A DNA stretch of 64,000 nt from Bryobacterales bacterium. GTDB taxonomy: Bacteria > Acidobacteriota > Terriglobia > Bryobacterales > UBA6623. The notes under the pieces were generated by a model. It did no database searches. It saw nothing but the letters and a program-made list of their open reading frames with translations, and had not been told where the DNA came from. This document shows, piece by piece, positions 19,329-27,304 of this stretch; positions within the stretch are counted from its first letter, which is position 1, and every line of letters begins with the position of its first letter. The stretch covers positions 1 to 64,000 of the forward strand of contig JAJDTX010000082.1 in the NCBI GenBank assembly GCA_022826925.1. Direction: 5' to 3'. Both the position numbers and the translations under genes were made by a program.

Positions 19329-20387
19329 ATGTTGCGGCGGGTCTGTCTCGTAGCCGGGGAGATCGCATGCGGGTGCTTACTGACCAGTCCCGGCTTCGCC
19401 GAGGACGCAAGGGACTTGCTGAAGCAGGGAGCAAGCCTCGCGGCTGAGGAGGTCGCGGCGCTGGAGGGCCGGCTGGAAGAGGATCCTCCGGACATGTCGG
19501 CTCGCGCGCAATTGCTCGGCTATTACGGTGATATGTCCCGCTACCGGGAGCCGATTGCGCGGTCCCGTTCGCGTGCCCTTGTCCTTTGGCTAATTCAGAA
19601 CAAGCCTAAGTCCAGCCTGCTGGCGGCCTTGTCCCCACAAATCAAGGAGCCGTTTCCCTTCGATGATCCCGAGTGGTTTGTGGACGGCAAGCGTGCGTAT
19701 CTCGCACACCTCGAAGAGGAGCCAAACAATCTGACACTGTTGGGTCTGGCGGCAGACTTCCTGAGCCGCGGCGATCGCGCCTTGACCATTGAATTGCTCC
19801 AACGGGCTCAGTCTCTTGATGAGTCCAATGCGCTATGGGCTCGAAAATTAGGATTGCACCACTATTTCAATTCCCGCAGAGGGTCCGACAAGTCAAAGGT
19901 CGAATCGGCCAAGCGATCGGTAGAGCAATACGCACGTATGCTGGAGTTAACTGACGGAGACCCGTATGGAGGCAGCCTCGAGTACGCTGCGAAGGCAGCT
20001 TTGGTCGCGAAAGACTACGAAAGGGCCAGATTTTTTGCCGAAGTGATGCTACGGCAAGAACCTGCGGGGTGGGACTACGCTAGCAACGTCCATTACGGAA
20101 ACATCACCCTTGGCAGGATCGCGCTGTCCGAAGGGAACGTCAAACAGGCTCGATCTTTCTTGATAAGAGCGGGTGCGGCCCCCGAATCTCCAAAGCTGAG
20201 GCTAATCGGACCCGACACGATCCTTGCCAAGGAGCTTCTCGAACGGGGCGAGCGGAAGACTGTGCTCCGATACCTCGATCAGTGCGCGACGTTCTGGGAA
20301 AGAGGACGGGACGTTCTGGAAGAGTGGAAGGTCTTGGTTCGAGCGGGCAGGATTCCGGATTCGTCATCGTTCAGGTTCGGAAGATGA
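19329..20387 (+). CDS. Secreted TPR-like helical repeat protein, function unknown
   Basis: A 352-residue protein with a putative signal peptide (MLRRVCLVAGEIACGCLLTSPGFA) and GAGG shortly before the ATG. The rest is helical with tetratricopeptide-like pairs: NLTLLGLAADFLSRGDRALTIELLQRAQSLDE (shown here only as its key segments NLTLLGLAADFLSRGD and ELLQRAQSLD), then ALVAKDYERARFFAEVML, and NITLGRIALSEGNVKQARSF. Such repeats bind other proteins. No enzymatic motif was seen. It is not part of an obvious operon, and codon use appears slightly more A+T-rich than its neighbours. Confidence 0.72.
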   Translation: MLRRVCLVAGEIACGCLLTSPGFAEDARDLLKQGASLAAEEVAALEGRLEEDPPDMSARAQLLGYYGDMSRYREPIARSRSRALVLWLIQNKPKSSLLAALSPQIKEPFPFDDPEWFVDGKRAYLAHLEEEPNNLTLLGLAADFLSRGDRALTIELLQRAQSLDESNALWARKLGLHHYFNSRRGSDKSKVESAKRSVEQYARMLELTDGDPYGGSLEYAAKAALVAKDYERARFFAEVMLRQEPAGWDYASNVHYGNITLGRIALSEGNVKQARSFLIRAGAAPESPKLRLIGPDTILAKELLERGERKTVLRYLDQCATFWERGRDVLEEWKVLVRAGRIPDSSSFRFGR

Positions 20388-20657
20388 TCCTATATTCCAC
20401 GAGCAGTGGGCCAAGGCTGGCCTCGAGGAGTTGGTAGAGACCTCGCTTGTCGCCCTCCGTTTCCTCAACGGCGCCACCGGCAGGCCGGTCTTGTTCAACC
20501 TGAGGTCAGGCTGGCGGAGTTCCTAGTCGCGAAGCAGAGCAACCCCGATACGGTGCGCGGCGAGTAGATCACGCTCTTGGCCCCTGAGAGGCGAGCCGGG
20601 CCAGCCCCGCCCCGTATCGAAGCGCGTAGCTACGAGCGCCACCCTTCCGCACATGAG

Positions 20658-21815
20658 CTATGCCTCTTGCAGTCCACCATCCTCATCAACCGTTACGGGG
20701 CGCACTGGCCTCAATGGAATCGTGGGGTGATAGCGTGCGTGACGACGCTCGCCGGTTCGCCGTAGCGCACCTTTGGCGACCATGTCGCCAAGGTCTCTTG
20801 TCGCCGTTGCGGGCGGGGCCCCCGTGATGGTCATGTAGTTCCCGGCGCTCAGGCCGCCGGCGAACCCGTCCGGTCCTTCCCGCAATATCCGTAACAGCGC
20901 TTTCTCCTGTCGGGCATTCAGCCTGTCGCAGAGGCGGTCGAGCAGCCTTGTCTTGTCGACTGCGAATTCGATACGGGCTAGGGTGCGACGCTGGGCTTCG
21001 ATCGTGATGCCGGCAAACCACGCGATCCAAGAAGTTATTGCGTTGTCCCTGGTGGCCGCCTGCAAGGCTGCGTAGTAAGCCTTGCGCCGCCGCAGCGTCG
21101 TAGCGGCCAATGCTGTCAGCGTGGGTTGTCCTGTGCATTGCGATAGAGCTTTCTCGCAGATCGCCCGGCCGATCCGGCCGTTCCCGTCTTCGAAAGGATG
21201 AATGGACTCGAAGTACAGGTGTGCGACCGCAGCCCGCGTCAATCCGGTGAGCGAATCGGTGCCGTCGGGAGCAGTGCGGTTGAACCAAGCGATGAACCGC
21301 TCCATCTGCTCGGGTACCGCTGCAGAAGACGGCGCCTCAAAGTGCACCTTCGGCAAATGAATCGGACCCGAAATGATTTGCATGGCTTCACTACTCGTTC
21401 GGTAGCGACCGACATCGCTCAGACTCCGCGTGCCGCCAAGCAGAGCCCCGTGCCAGCGGAAGAGCATCTCGTGCGAAAGCGGTTCTGCGAACGAGCGATA
21501 GAGATCCACCATCATCTCGGCGATACCCTGGTCCGCAAGCGTCGCCCGCCGCTCGTCGGTTGCCAAGCCGAGTTGTTTCCGGATCGAGAACCGAACGCTC
21601 GCCCGATCCAAGATCTCCCCCTCGATCTCGGATGTGGCTAGGGCTTCGGAGCTGATCGCCTCGATCATGAGGAGTTCGCGGTCAGACTCGTCCAAGTGCG
21701 TGAGCATGCCCTGAAGCACGCCGCTGCCGACGAGAAACACCTCCTCCGCTTTCTTGAAGCGATCCGGATCCCAGGAAAAGTTAGGCCAGTCCGGTCGTTG
21801 CCAGTTCCACGTCAC
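20658..21815 (-). CDS. Fic-family AMP transferase, self-inhibited class
   Basis: A 385-residue Fic protein. The catalytic motif HPFEDGNGRIGR is at 206-217 (catalytic His206) and transfers AMP, or another nucleotide group, to a hydroxyl side chain of a target protein. The inhibitory helix motif, a Ser/Thr followed three residues later by Glu and then Gly/Asn, is present as TSEIEG (61-66), so it looks like a class II enzyme held off by its own N-terminal helix. The N-terminal region (WQRPDWPNFSWD) matches the DUF4172 extension of large bacterial Fic proteins. The C-terminal 100 residues look like a winged-helix segment (ARQEKALLRILREG, NYMTITGAPPATATRDLGDM). It stands alone; no antitoxin gene is beside it. 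Confidence 0.92.
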   Translation of the reverse strand: MTWNWQRPDWPNFSWDPDRFKKAEEVFLVGSGVLQGMLTHLDESDRELLMIEAISSEALATSEIEGEILDRASVRFSIRKQLGLATDERRATLADQGIAEMMVDLYRSFAEPLSHEMLFRWHGALLGGTRSLSDVGRYRTSSEAMQIISGPIHLPKVHFEAPSSAAVPEQMERFIAWFNRTAPDGTDSLTGLTRAAVAHLYFESIHPFEDGNGRIGRAICEKALSQCTGQPTLTALAATTLRRRKAYYAALQAATRDNAITSWIAWFAGITIEAQRRTLARIEFAVDKTRLLDRLCDRLNARQEKALLRILREGPDGFAGGLSAGNYMTITGAPPATATRDLGDMVAKGALRRTGERRHARYHPTIPLRPVRPVTVDEDGGLQEA

Positions 21816-22297
21816 GAGCGAAAGAAATATTCCTTATCGATCATAATGCAGCACTAATTGATTAATAGGGGCTAGCTCTATCCATCAAACGGCTCCACTC
21901 AGCAGACCGAACGCGGCCTAGGCCACGCCCTCAGCGACTGGCGCTTTCACGATCCAGAACACGCTCCCGATACCAGGCCTGCCCGCGACCCAGTCCCCGC
22001 CCGCGTTCCGCCCTGCCGCGCTGGCCACCACCCACTCGCACTACATCGCCAGTGCCCTAGCCAGCTCTGTCCTTCGCGAGGTACCCGGCGTACCGGGTTC
22101 AACGTCGACTTTCCGCCGTTGCTGTCCCAAGCACAAGGGTTAGGCTCCCAGGAGTCGGCAGGGCGCTGTCAGCACGGACCGGAGAACAAGAGGCGACAGG
22201 AGCCCTGTGGGTCCGGCCCTCCGCCGCGCGTAGTGCGTCGTTGGGAGGCGACGGGGGTGCCGGGAGGACATTCTTGGGTCACCCAGGAGTGTGTACG
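21816..22297. other. Intergenic region between fic and the second PIN locus
   Basis: Nearly 500 bases with no supported gene. The left end (about 21825-21880) is markedly A+T-rich (ATTCCTTATCGATCATAATG) and should contain the leftward fic promoter. The small dyad TGGGT-C-ACCCA lies at 22275-22285, just before the antitoxin operator. The rest shows only short meaningless frames. Confidence 0.45.
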
Positions 22298-22309
22298 GTG
22301 TAAATACAC
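22298..22309. promoter_or_regulatory. Candidate operator of the second toxin-antitoxin locus
   Basis: GTGTA-AA-TACAC is a short perfect dyad about 100 bases upstream of the ribbon-helix-helix antitoxin gene. TGTA/TACA dyads are usual binding sites of such antitoxins, which repress their own operon. The identical GTGTA/TACAC arms also occur inside the palindrome at 60-86. Confidence 0.4.
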
Positions 22310-22411
22310 GAATGCAATTGGACTGCCTGCGACGCTTCGCAAGGCACGAGCAGCGCCAGCGGGCCGCGCACGAACTGCGGGTGCCCGGATGGTCGATTCA
22401 GGAGCACGACG

Positions 22412-22648
22412 ATGGCATGGAAACGAATGCACCTGCTGATTCCCGAAGCGATGGAGATCCGCCTCCGAAGGGCTGCCGAACGAGACCGAGTTCCCAGAGG
22501 CGAATGGGTGCGCCAAGCGATCGAGGAACGGCTTGAACGGGTGGTCGGGCCGGTCCCCGTGGATCCGCTCGCGGAGCTGCGGAAGCTGAACGGTCCTACG
22601 TCGGACATCGGCGCGATGATCGGCGAGATCGACGCCGGCCGCTCATGA
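22412..22648 (+). CDS. Ribbon-helix-helix antitoxin
   Basis: A 78-residue protein. The N-terminal strand RMHLLIPEAMEIRLRRAAER and the following helices (VPRGEWVRQAIEERLERV) fit a MetJ/Arc-type ribbon-helix-helix DNA-binding domain, and the Asp/Glu-rich C-terminus would bind the toxin. GGAG lies seven bases before the ATG. Its last four bases overlap the start of the PIN-domain gene (ATGA), which marks the pair as a translationally coupled type II toxin-antitoxin operon. It is a different antitoxin type from the AbrB-fold one at 4687-4893. Confidence 0.82.
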   Translation: MAWKRMHLLIPEAMEIRLRRAAERDRVPRGEWVRQAIEERLERVVGPVPVDPLAELRKLNGPTSDIGAMIGEIDAGRS

Positions 22649-23049
22649 AGGTCTTCGTTGACTCGAACATTCCGATGTACGTCGCCGGGGCGGACCACCC
22701 GAACCGGGGTCCGGCCACGCGCTTCCTGGAGACCGCGGGTGACGCCGGGTGCGAACTGTGCACCCGCGCGGGGATTCTGCAGGAAATCCTCTATCGGTAC
22801 ACGGCGCTGGGCGGGGCCGACCTAGGCGACCGGGTGTACGCCCTGTTTTTCGAGCTCGCGCCCAGCGTCTTCAGCGTGACACTGGCGGAAACGGACCTAG
22901 CGAAGCGGATTCTGCTGTCCACGCCCGGACTTGCTGCCCGCAACGCCGTCCCTGCAGGGGTGATGCTGAATCGCGACGTGAGCTGGCTCGCTACGTTCGA
23001 CCGGGGGTTTGACCGGGAAGAAGGAGTCAACCGCGTCGAACTGGGGTAG
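22645..23049 (+). CDS. PIN-domain toxin lacking one catalytic aspartate
   Basis: A 134-residue PIN-domain protein. Asp6 (VFVDSNIPMYVAG), Glu47 (ILQEILYRY), and Asp119 and Asp123 (ATFDRGFD) fit the nuclease centre. The third conserved acidic site, normally Asp in an ARDAxHAA-like stretch, reads AARNAVPAGVML with Asn100, and the usual His is Pro. Loss of that Asp commonly weakens or abolishes PIN nuclease activity, so this may be a decayed or antitoxin-like module. It is coupled to the upstream antitoxin by a four-base overlap. Confidence 0.83.
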   Translation: MKVFVDSNIPMYVAGADHPNRGPATRFLETAGDAGCELCTRAGILQEILYRYTALGGADLGDRVYALFFELAPSVFSVTLAETDLAKRILLSTPGLAARNAVPAGVMLNRDVSWLATFDRGFDREEGVNRVELG

Positions 23050-23148
23050 GGGCGCTCAATCGCCCTCGCGGGCGCAAGCGTACCGACTCGCGCGTGCCAA
23101 CTCCATGTCGTCGGGTTCAGGCTGCCGTTATGGCCGCGGTCGGCCAGC

Positions 23149-24000
23149 CTATGTGAGGTCGGCCGCAACTGTCAGATCGTTGCCAATGATCGAGGGGCAC
23201 CAGTACCGTTCGATGTGCTCTATAACGAGCTCAGTGCCGCGCTCGTGGCTCACGTACGGCGGATCCCGCGGGTCGTACATCGAGTCCGTGAGGTCCCGCG
23301 CCAGCACGACGTTCTTGCCAAGCCGGACCTGCTGGCGAATGCCGAAGGGGCGGCCTAGGACGCAGAGATTCGTGTGGACGCCCATCAGCACCACGTTCGC
23401 AATCCCGTTCTGGGCGAAGTAGTTGAAGATCTCCTGCCCGTCGTCGCTGATACCGTCCCCGTCCGCGATGGCGAGGTCGGCGTGCTGACGGTGAAAAACG
23501 CGCTTGGCCTCCCTGGGGAACTCGTCGTCGCAGGGGTCTGCGTCATGGATTGGCAGAGCCCCTTCCGACGCCGGGTCGAGGTGGCACCACTTGGCGATCG
23601 GGACCGGTGGCTCGGCGTGCGGCGCAGCCCGCATGCGCGCTCGCTGGGGAGTTCCGGCATAGAAGTCCATCGTTCCGCTGGGGGCATGGACGATCGCCAC
23701 GCCGAGTTCGCGGGCACTTCGGAGGACGCGATTCATTTCCGGGATCATGGCTTCGAGCCGAGATACCGAGCTGACGCAGTAGTGGTCGTCCCACATGTCG
23801 CAGATGACAATCGCCGTTTCGGACGCCTTCCAGAGAACCGGCTTCTCCAGTGACTCGACCACGCCCTCGCGCTCAACCCGAGAGCGGGCGCTGAGGCGTA
23901 GCGTTGCACCCCGTTCGGACGGTCGCCGCACGAGTCTCTGGGCCGCAGCGATTACCGCAACTCCACCCGCACTTGCCAGAAGCGCTTGCCGACGTGTCAT
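23149..24000 (-). CDS. Exported isochorismatase-fold cysteine hydrolase
   Basis: A 283-residue protein of the isochorismatase/nicotinamidase fold. The start at 24000 gives a twin-arginine-like leader, MTRRQALLASAGGVAVIAAAQ. The putative catalytic set is Asp68 in IVICDMWDDHYC and Cys213 in MGVHTNLCVLGRPFG, with a lysine in the segment between (KRVF, about 166). The non-prolyl cis region before the Cys is conserved as VLMGV. It probably hydrolyses an amide or a vinyl-ether-like substrate outside the cytoplasm. The substrate cannot be told from sequence. It is followed downstream, on the same strand, by no gene that would form an operon. Confidence 0.85.
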   Translation of the reverse strand: MTRRQALLASAGGVAVIAAAQRLVRRPSERGATLRLSARSRVEREGVVESLEKPVLWKASETAIVICDMWDDHYCVSSVSRLEAMIPEMNRVLRSARELGVAIVHAPSGTMDFYAGTPQRARMRAAPHAEPPVPIAKWCHLDPASEGALPIHDADPCDDEFPREAKRVFHRQHADLAIADGDGISDDGQEIFNYFAQNGIANVVLMGVHTNLCVLGRPFGIRQQVRLGKNVVLARDLTDSMYDPRDPPYVSHERGTELVIEHIERYWCPSIIGNDLTVAADLT

Positions 24001-24184
24001 GTCCGTTTCCCAGTCGCGGCCCCATTCTATCTCCGCATGCCCGGCCGCGTTCACTCTGGCCCGCGTCGAAATTCGATGATCCGCTGGTCGGAACTCATTC
24101 CCGCGACGGCCTCGCACCTCTCCGGCTGGTGCGTTCCATTGGCGTTCGCGTGCCTCTCGCGGGACCGAGACCCGTCAGGCGCAC

Positions 24185-25507
24185 TCACTCGGCGGCCAGC
24201 GACGCGCACACGATCTCTTTGTCGTTGCGCGCAAAGACGCTCCTGCCAGCGTAGGCCGGATGGGACCAGTTCACAGCCCCGAGCTCCCGGCGGGCGGCCG
24301 GTGTCGATGTCGGCCGGATCAGGACCGCCCTGCTGATCTCGGAGTAGCCGGACGGAGCCATGCGAGCGATGATCAGCTCGCCGCGGTCGTTGTTGATGAA
24401 ATAGCGGTCGCCGTTGCGGACCATGAAGGCCGACGCATTGCGAGCCTTCTCGCGCGTCACGGCTTGGGTCTCCCAGACACGCTCGCCGGTGGAGAGGCGC
24501 AGGCATCGGAGCTGTCCGTAGCTGCAGATCCCATAGATGTAGTCTCCTTCGATCACCGGGGAGTTCATCAAGGCGTGCAGGCCGTCCGTTTCGACGCCAC
24601 TGTCGCTGCCACCCTGCCATAGCAGCTCGGCGTCCGCCCCTCCCAGGCGGAAGAGGCGGGAACCGTTGAAGAACGCGGAAACGAGCAGATGCGGCCTGCG
24701 CCAAGCGGGAGTCGCAATCGGTGTCTCCATGCGAGTGCGGAACAGCTTTTCCCAGATCACCGTGCCTCTCGCAGGGTCGAGCGCGGCCAGGCCTCCGGCG
24801 TGCCAGACGATCACTAGCGGCCGGCCTTCGTGATGCAAGAGGATCGGTTGCGAGTAGCCCGGGCCGGAACGCTCGGACGAAAGCGCCCGCCAGACCTCCT
24901 CGCCCGAATGCTTGTCGAGCGCGACGACCTTGGCGTCGGGCCGCCCGTACGCGATGGCGATCAGCAGGTCTCCGTGCACGAGCGGCGCGGAAGCCATTCC
25001 CCACGGCGGCAGCTCGGTAGCGAAGTCCCGCTGAAAGCTCCGTTCCCAAAGCACGGAACCGTCGAGCACCCGCGCACAGACCAGCCGGCCAGTCGCCCCC
25101 AATGCGTATACGCGGTCGCCGTCGACAGTGGGCGTCGCTCGCGGCCCCGCCGCGTATTCGATGCCTGCGTAGTTGACCGGCCAGCGACGTGACCAAAGCG
25201 GCATCCCAGTCAATTGGTCGAGCGCGACCAAGGCCTCGTGGCCGACCAAGCCCCTGCTTGGACGGAAGTCCGTAACGAAGACGCGCCCGGCGGACACCGC
25301 TGGCCCTGCATAGCCGGAACCCACAGGGGATTTCCAAGTCAAGGTGAGCGTCTGGCCGGAAAACCGATCCACGATGCCGGTTTCGTTCCACACGCCGCGC
25401 CGTCCCGCCCCTCGCCACTCGGGCCAGTCATCGGGCAGCAGCAGTCCGGGAGCTGAGAGCCACCCCGCGAACAGCACGGTGCGGGCGACGATGCCTGTGA
25501 GTCTCAC
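24185..25507 (-). CDS. Secreted PQQ-like beta-propeller protein
   Basis: A 440-residue beta-propeller of the PQQ-binding-like/outer-membrane-assembly (BamB-like) type. The GTG at 25507 is taken as start because it opens a signal sequence (VRLTGIVARTVLFAGWLSAPG), and because the frame upstream of it overlaps a decayed gene. A GTG at 25582 with AGGA upstream is the alternative. The mature start DDWPEWRGAGRRGVWNETG is typical of acidobacterial and planctomycete propellers. Blade signatures are VALDQLTGMPLWSRRW, GRLVCARVLDGSVLWE, VVALDKHSGEEVWRALS and RCLRLSTGERVWE. No catalytic residues of quinoprotein dehydrogenases are evident, so a binding or scaffold role is likely. Confidence 0.85.
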   Translation of the reverse strand: MRLTGIVARTVLFAGWLSAPGLLLPDDWPEWRGAGRRGVWNETGIVDRFSGQTLTLTWKSPVGSGYAGPAVSAGRVFVTDFRPSRGLVGHEALVALDQLTGMPLWSRRWPVNYAGIEYAAGPRATPTVDGDRVYALGATGRLVCARVLDGSVLWERSFQRDFATELPPWGMASAPLVHGDLLIAIAYGRPDAKVVALDKHSGEEVWRALSSERSGPGYSQPILLHHEGRPLVIVWHAGGLAALDPARGTVIWEKLFRTRMETPIATPAWRRPHLLVSAFFNGSRLFRLGGADAELLWQGGSDSGVETDGLHALMNSPVIEGDYIYGICSYGQLRCLRLSTGERVWETQAVTREKARNASAFMVRNGDRYFINNDRGELIIARMAPSGYSEISRAVLIRPTSTPAARRELGAVNWSHPAYAGRSVFARNDKEIVCASLAAE

Positions 25508-25557
25508 CGAAGCCAGGACTGGCGTCTCAAGGCCGTTCGAAAGGGTCGCCGAAGGCG

Positions 25558-25728
25558 GACGGCCTGCTCGTACGCGTCCCACTCCGGTCCTGCATAGTGT
25601 GCGGTCTTCACGCCGACGATGATGTCGCGGTGATCCTTCGCTAGGTCGGCGGTCGGGGCTGCCTGCATGTCGCTCAAGTTCTGCTCGAAGTCCCCGCCCC
25701 TCATTCCGCTGCCGACGATATTCGGTGC
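25558..25728 (-). pseudogene. Remnant of an amidohydrolase/deacetylase-type gene
   Basis: On the minus strand this stretch encodes about 57 residues, including NIVGSGMRGGDFEQNLSDM and DIIVGVKTAHYAGPEWDAYE. These recall the middle of amidohydrolase/deacetylase-family metallohydrolases of about 430 residues (LNIVGxGMRGG, VGIKTAHYxGPEW). The similarity is from memory and should be tested. Both flanks lose the similarity, and after YEQAV the continuing frame reads RLRRPF while the neighbouring frame reads RAGRPP, which suggests a frameshift. It directly abuts the start of the PQQ-propeller gene, as if a deletion had joined the two. Confidence 0.55.
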
Positions 25729-25896
25729 GGACTTACATGCGGAGGACGATTTCGCGAGGGTGAGGCACCGTTTGGGCTGCTGTGCCCTGGCACGCTCCAG
25801 CGCCGAGGACCTTGCCGTGAACCCACTTGACTGTCGAAGGTGGGCCTCAAATGGACAAGACTCGGCTCGAAACCGCGATGTCTCGCATGGGCCTCG

Positions 25897-26985
25897 CTAG
25901 TCCGCGGCCACGCTCCGATCTAGGCCCATCCCGTGATCGTCGAGTCGGTAGTGCGCCGCTAGCAGATCCCGTCCGAAGTCCCCCTTGAACTCCCGCCAGA
26001 CCGTGTGGCTGTGGTTGTTGCCGTTCTGCACGTTGTCGTACTCGATCAGGAATTCCGGGGACTGGATGCGGTAATAGTCCCCGCCTCCGGGCTCGATCGC
26101 GCCGGCCCACGCGAAGAACAGCTGGTCCTTTGGCGTTTCCCGCACTCTCTTCATCCGCGCTTCGGCCTGCTCGGCGGGCACTGAGACTGCGTACTGATCG
26201 GCTGTGGCCAGCAACATTTCGTACTGTGCCTGGCTGAGCTCGGACGCTGGCAGTCCCTGCGGCTCGTTCTCCAGCACGGCCCGGGTGTCGGCGGTTGTCA
26301 GGATGTCCCGATAGGCCTCTTCCGCCACCAAGGCCTTCTTCTTGAGCGCGTCGCCCAGGGACATCATTAGCTTGCGGGCGGTGTCCTCGCGTGCGCCCAG
26401 TGGACGGACGCCCTTGCGCGGACCATCCATGACCATGTGCGGGTTCGCGCCGAGAAACTCCGGCGCGGTCGAGACCAGCTTGCCAGCGCGCATGAGAAAG
26501 TGCAGGGAGACATGGTGGCCTTCGAAGCGCCAGGCCCAGTCGCCATCCATCGACGGCTCGCCGAAGACGCTGACGTGGTAGACGTTCACATCGCGGCGAC
26601 CCGTGTTGTCGTCTTCCTTAATCCGCAGGACTTCTTCTAGGCTCATGATCGTCTTGACGGACACGAACCCCGCCCGCGACAGCGACGCTGCCAGCAGCGC
26701 GTCGGCCAGCGACCGCTGCTCTGGGCTCATCTCGTTGTAAGTCAGGCCATTGCGTCGGTAGCCGCGTGTACTGGCGAAGCTGTTGTCCGGCACGTAGTGC
26801 CAGCGCTCGTAGTCGGGGTTGTCCAGCTTGTACTTGGCCGACGTGATCTGGTTGCTATTCAGCGAGGCGAGCCACGACTTGGCGGCGGACACCATCAGAT
26901 CTTCGGTGGTTGCGTGATAGGCGATAGCGGCCAGCCCCAGGCAGAGGGTCAGGGCGGCGGCACGGAAGCAAACGGCACGGCGCAT
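25897..26985 (-). CDS. DUF3500 family secreted protein
   Basis: A 362-residue protein with a signal peptide (RAAALTLCLGLAAIAYHA) and a clear ribosome binding site (GGAGA, seven bases before the ATG). Family features are WHYVPDNSFASTRGYRRNGL near residue 62, MSPEQRSLADALLAASLSRAG, VFGEPSMDGDWAWRFEGHH (about 140), VSLHFLMRAGKLVSTAPEFLGANPH, and FAWAGAIEPGGGDYYRIQSPEFLIEYDN near the end. The second His-rich stretch (NGNNHSHTVWREF) closes the domain. DUF3500 has no established activity. Repeated conserved His, Asp and Glu residues would allow metal binding. Confidence 0.88.
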   Translation of the reverse strand: MRRAVCFRAAALTLCLGLAAIAYHATTEDLMVSAAKSWLASLNSNQITSAKYKLDNPDYERWHYVPDNSFASTRGYRRNGLTYNEMSPEQRSLADALLAASLSRAGFVSVKTIMSLEEVLRIKEDDNTGRRDVNVYHVSVFGEPSMDGDWAWRFEGHHVSLHFLMRAGKLVSTAPEFLGANPHMVMDGPRKGVRPLGAREDTARKLMMSLGDALKKKALVAEEAYRDILTTADTRAVLENEPQGLPASELSQAQYEMLLATADQYAVSVPAEQAEARMKRVRETPKDQLFFAWAGAIEPGGGDYYRIQSPEFLIEYDNVQNGNNHSHTVWREFKGDFGRDLLAAHYRLDDHGMGLDRSVAAD

Positions 26986-27180
26986 GAGATGTCTCCTTCG
27001 GGGAAGTTGCAGTCAAGGTTGGCCTGCAACCGCCCGGCACATTATAGCGACGATGAGCCCCGGAACAGACAACTGCTATCGGCGAAGTTCTGTCGTGCGG
27101 CGACGCGGCCCCTGTCGGGACGCGGTCCGGTTTGGGCCGTAGTCGGCCGAAGGCGGCACCAAGCCCGCCGCAAGTCCGGA

Positions 27181-27209
27181 TTGACACGCGGCTCCGATCC
27201 CTTCAAAAT
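27181..27209 (+). promoter_or_regulatory. Sigma70-like promoter of the ABC/Gld operon
   Basis: A perfect TTGACA (27181-27186) is followed after 17 bases by CAAAAT (27204-27209, four of six -10 positions). It lies about 95 bases upstream of the ATP-binding subunit gene, in the 319-base gap between the divergent DUF3500 gene and that operon. No other feature was seen in the gap. Confidence 0.45.
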
Positions 27210-27304
27210 AGAGGCAGAGTCGGTTGATTGGCAGCGGGCTAGGACCCTCCTCGCGGCTCGACCGTTTGTGATTCCCTTAACGCTCCTTTCTTGAGTTTTT
27301 GTCC

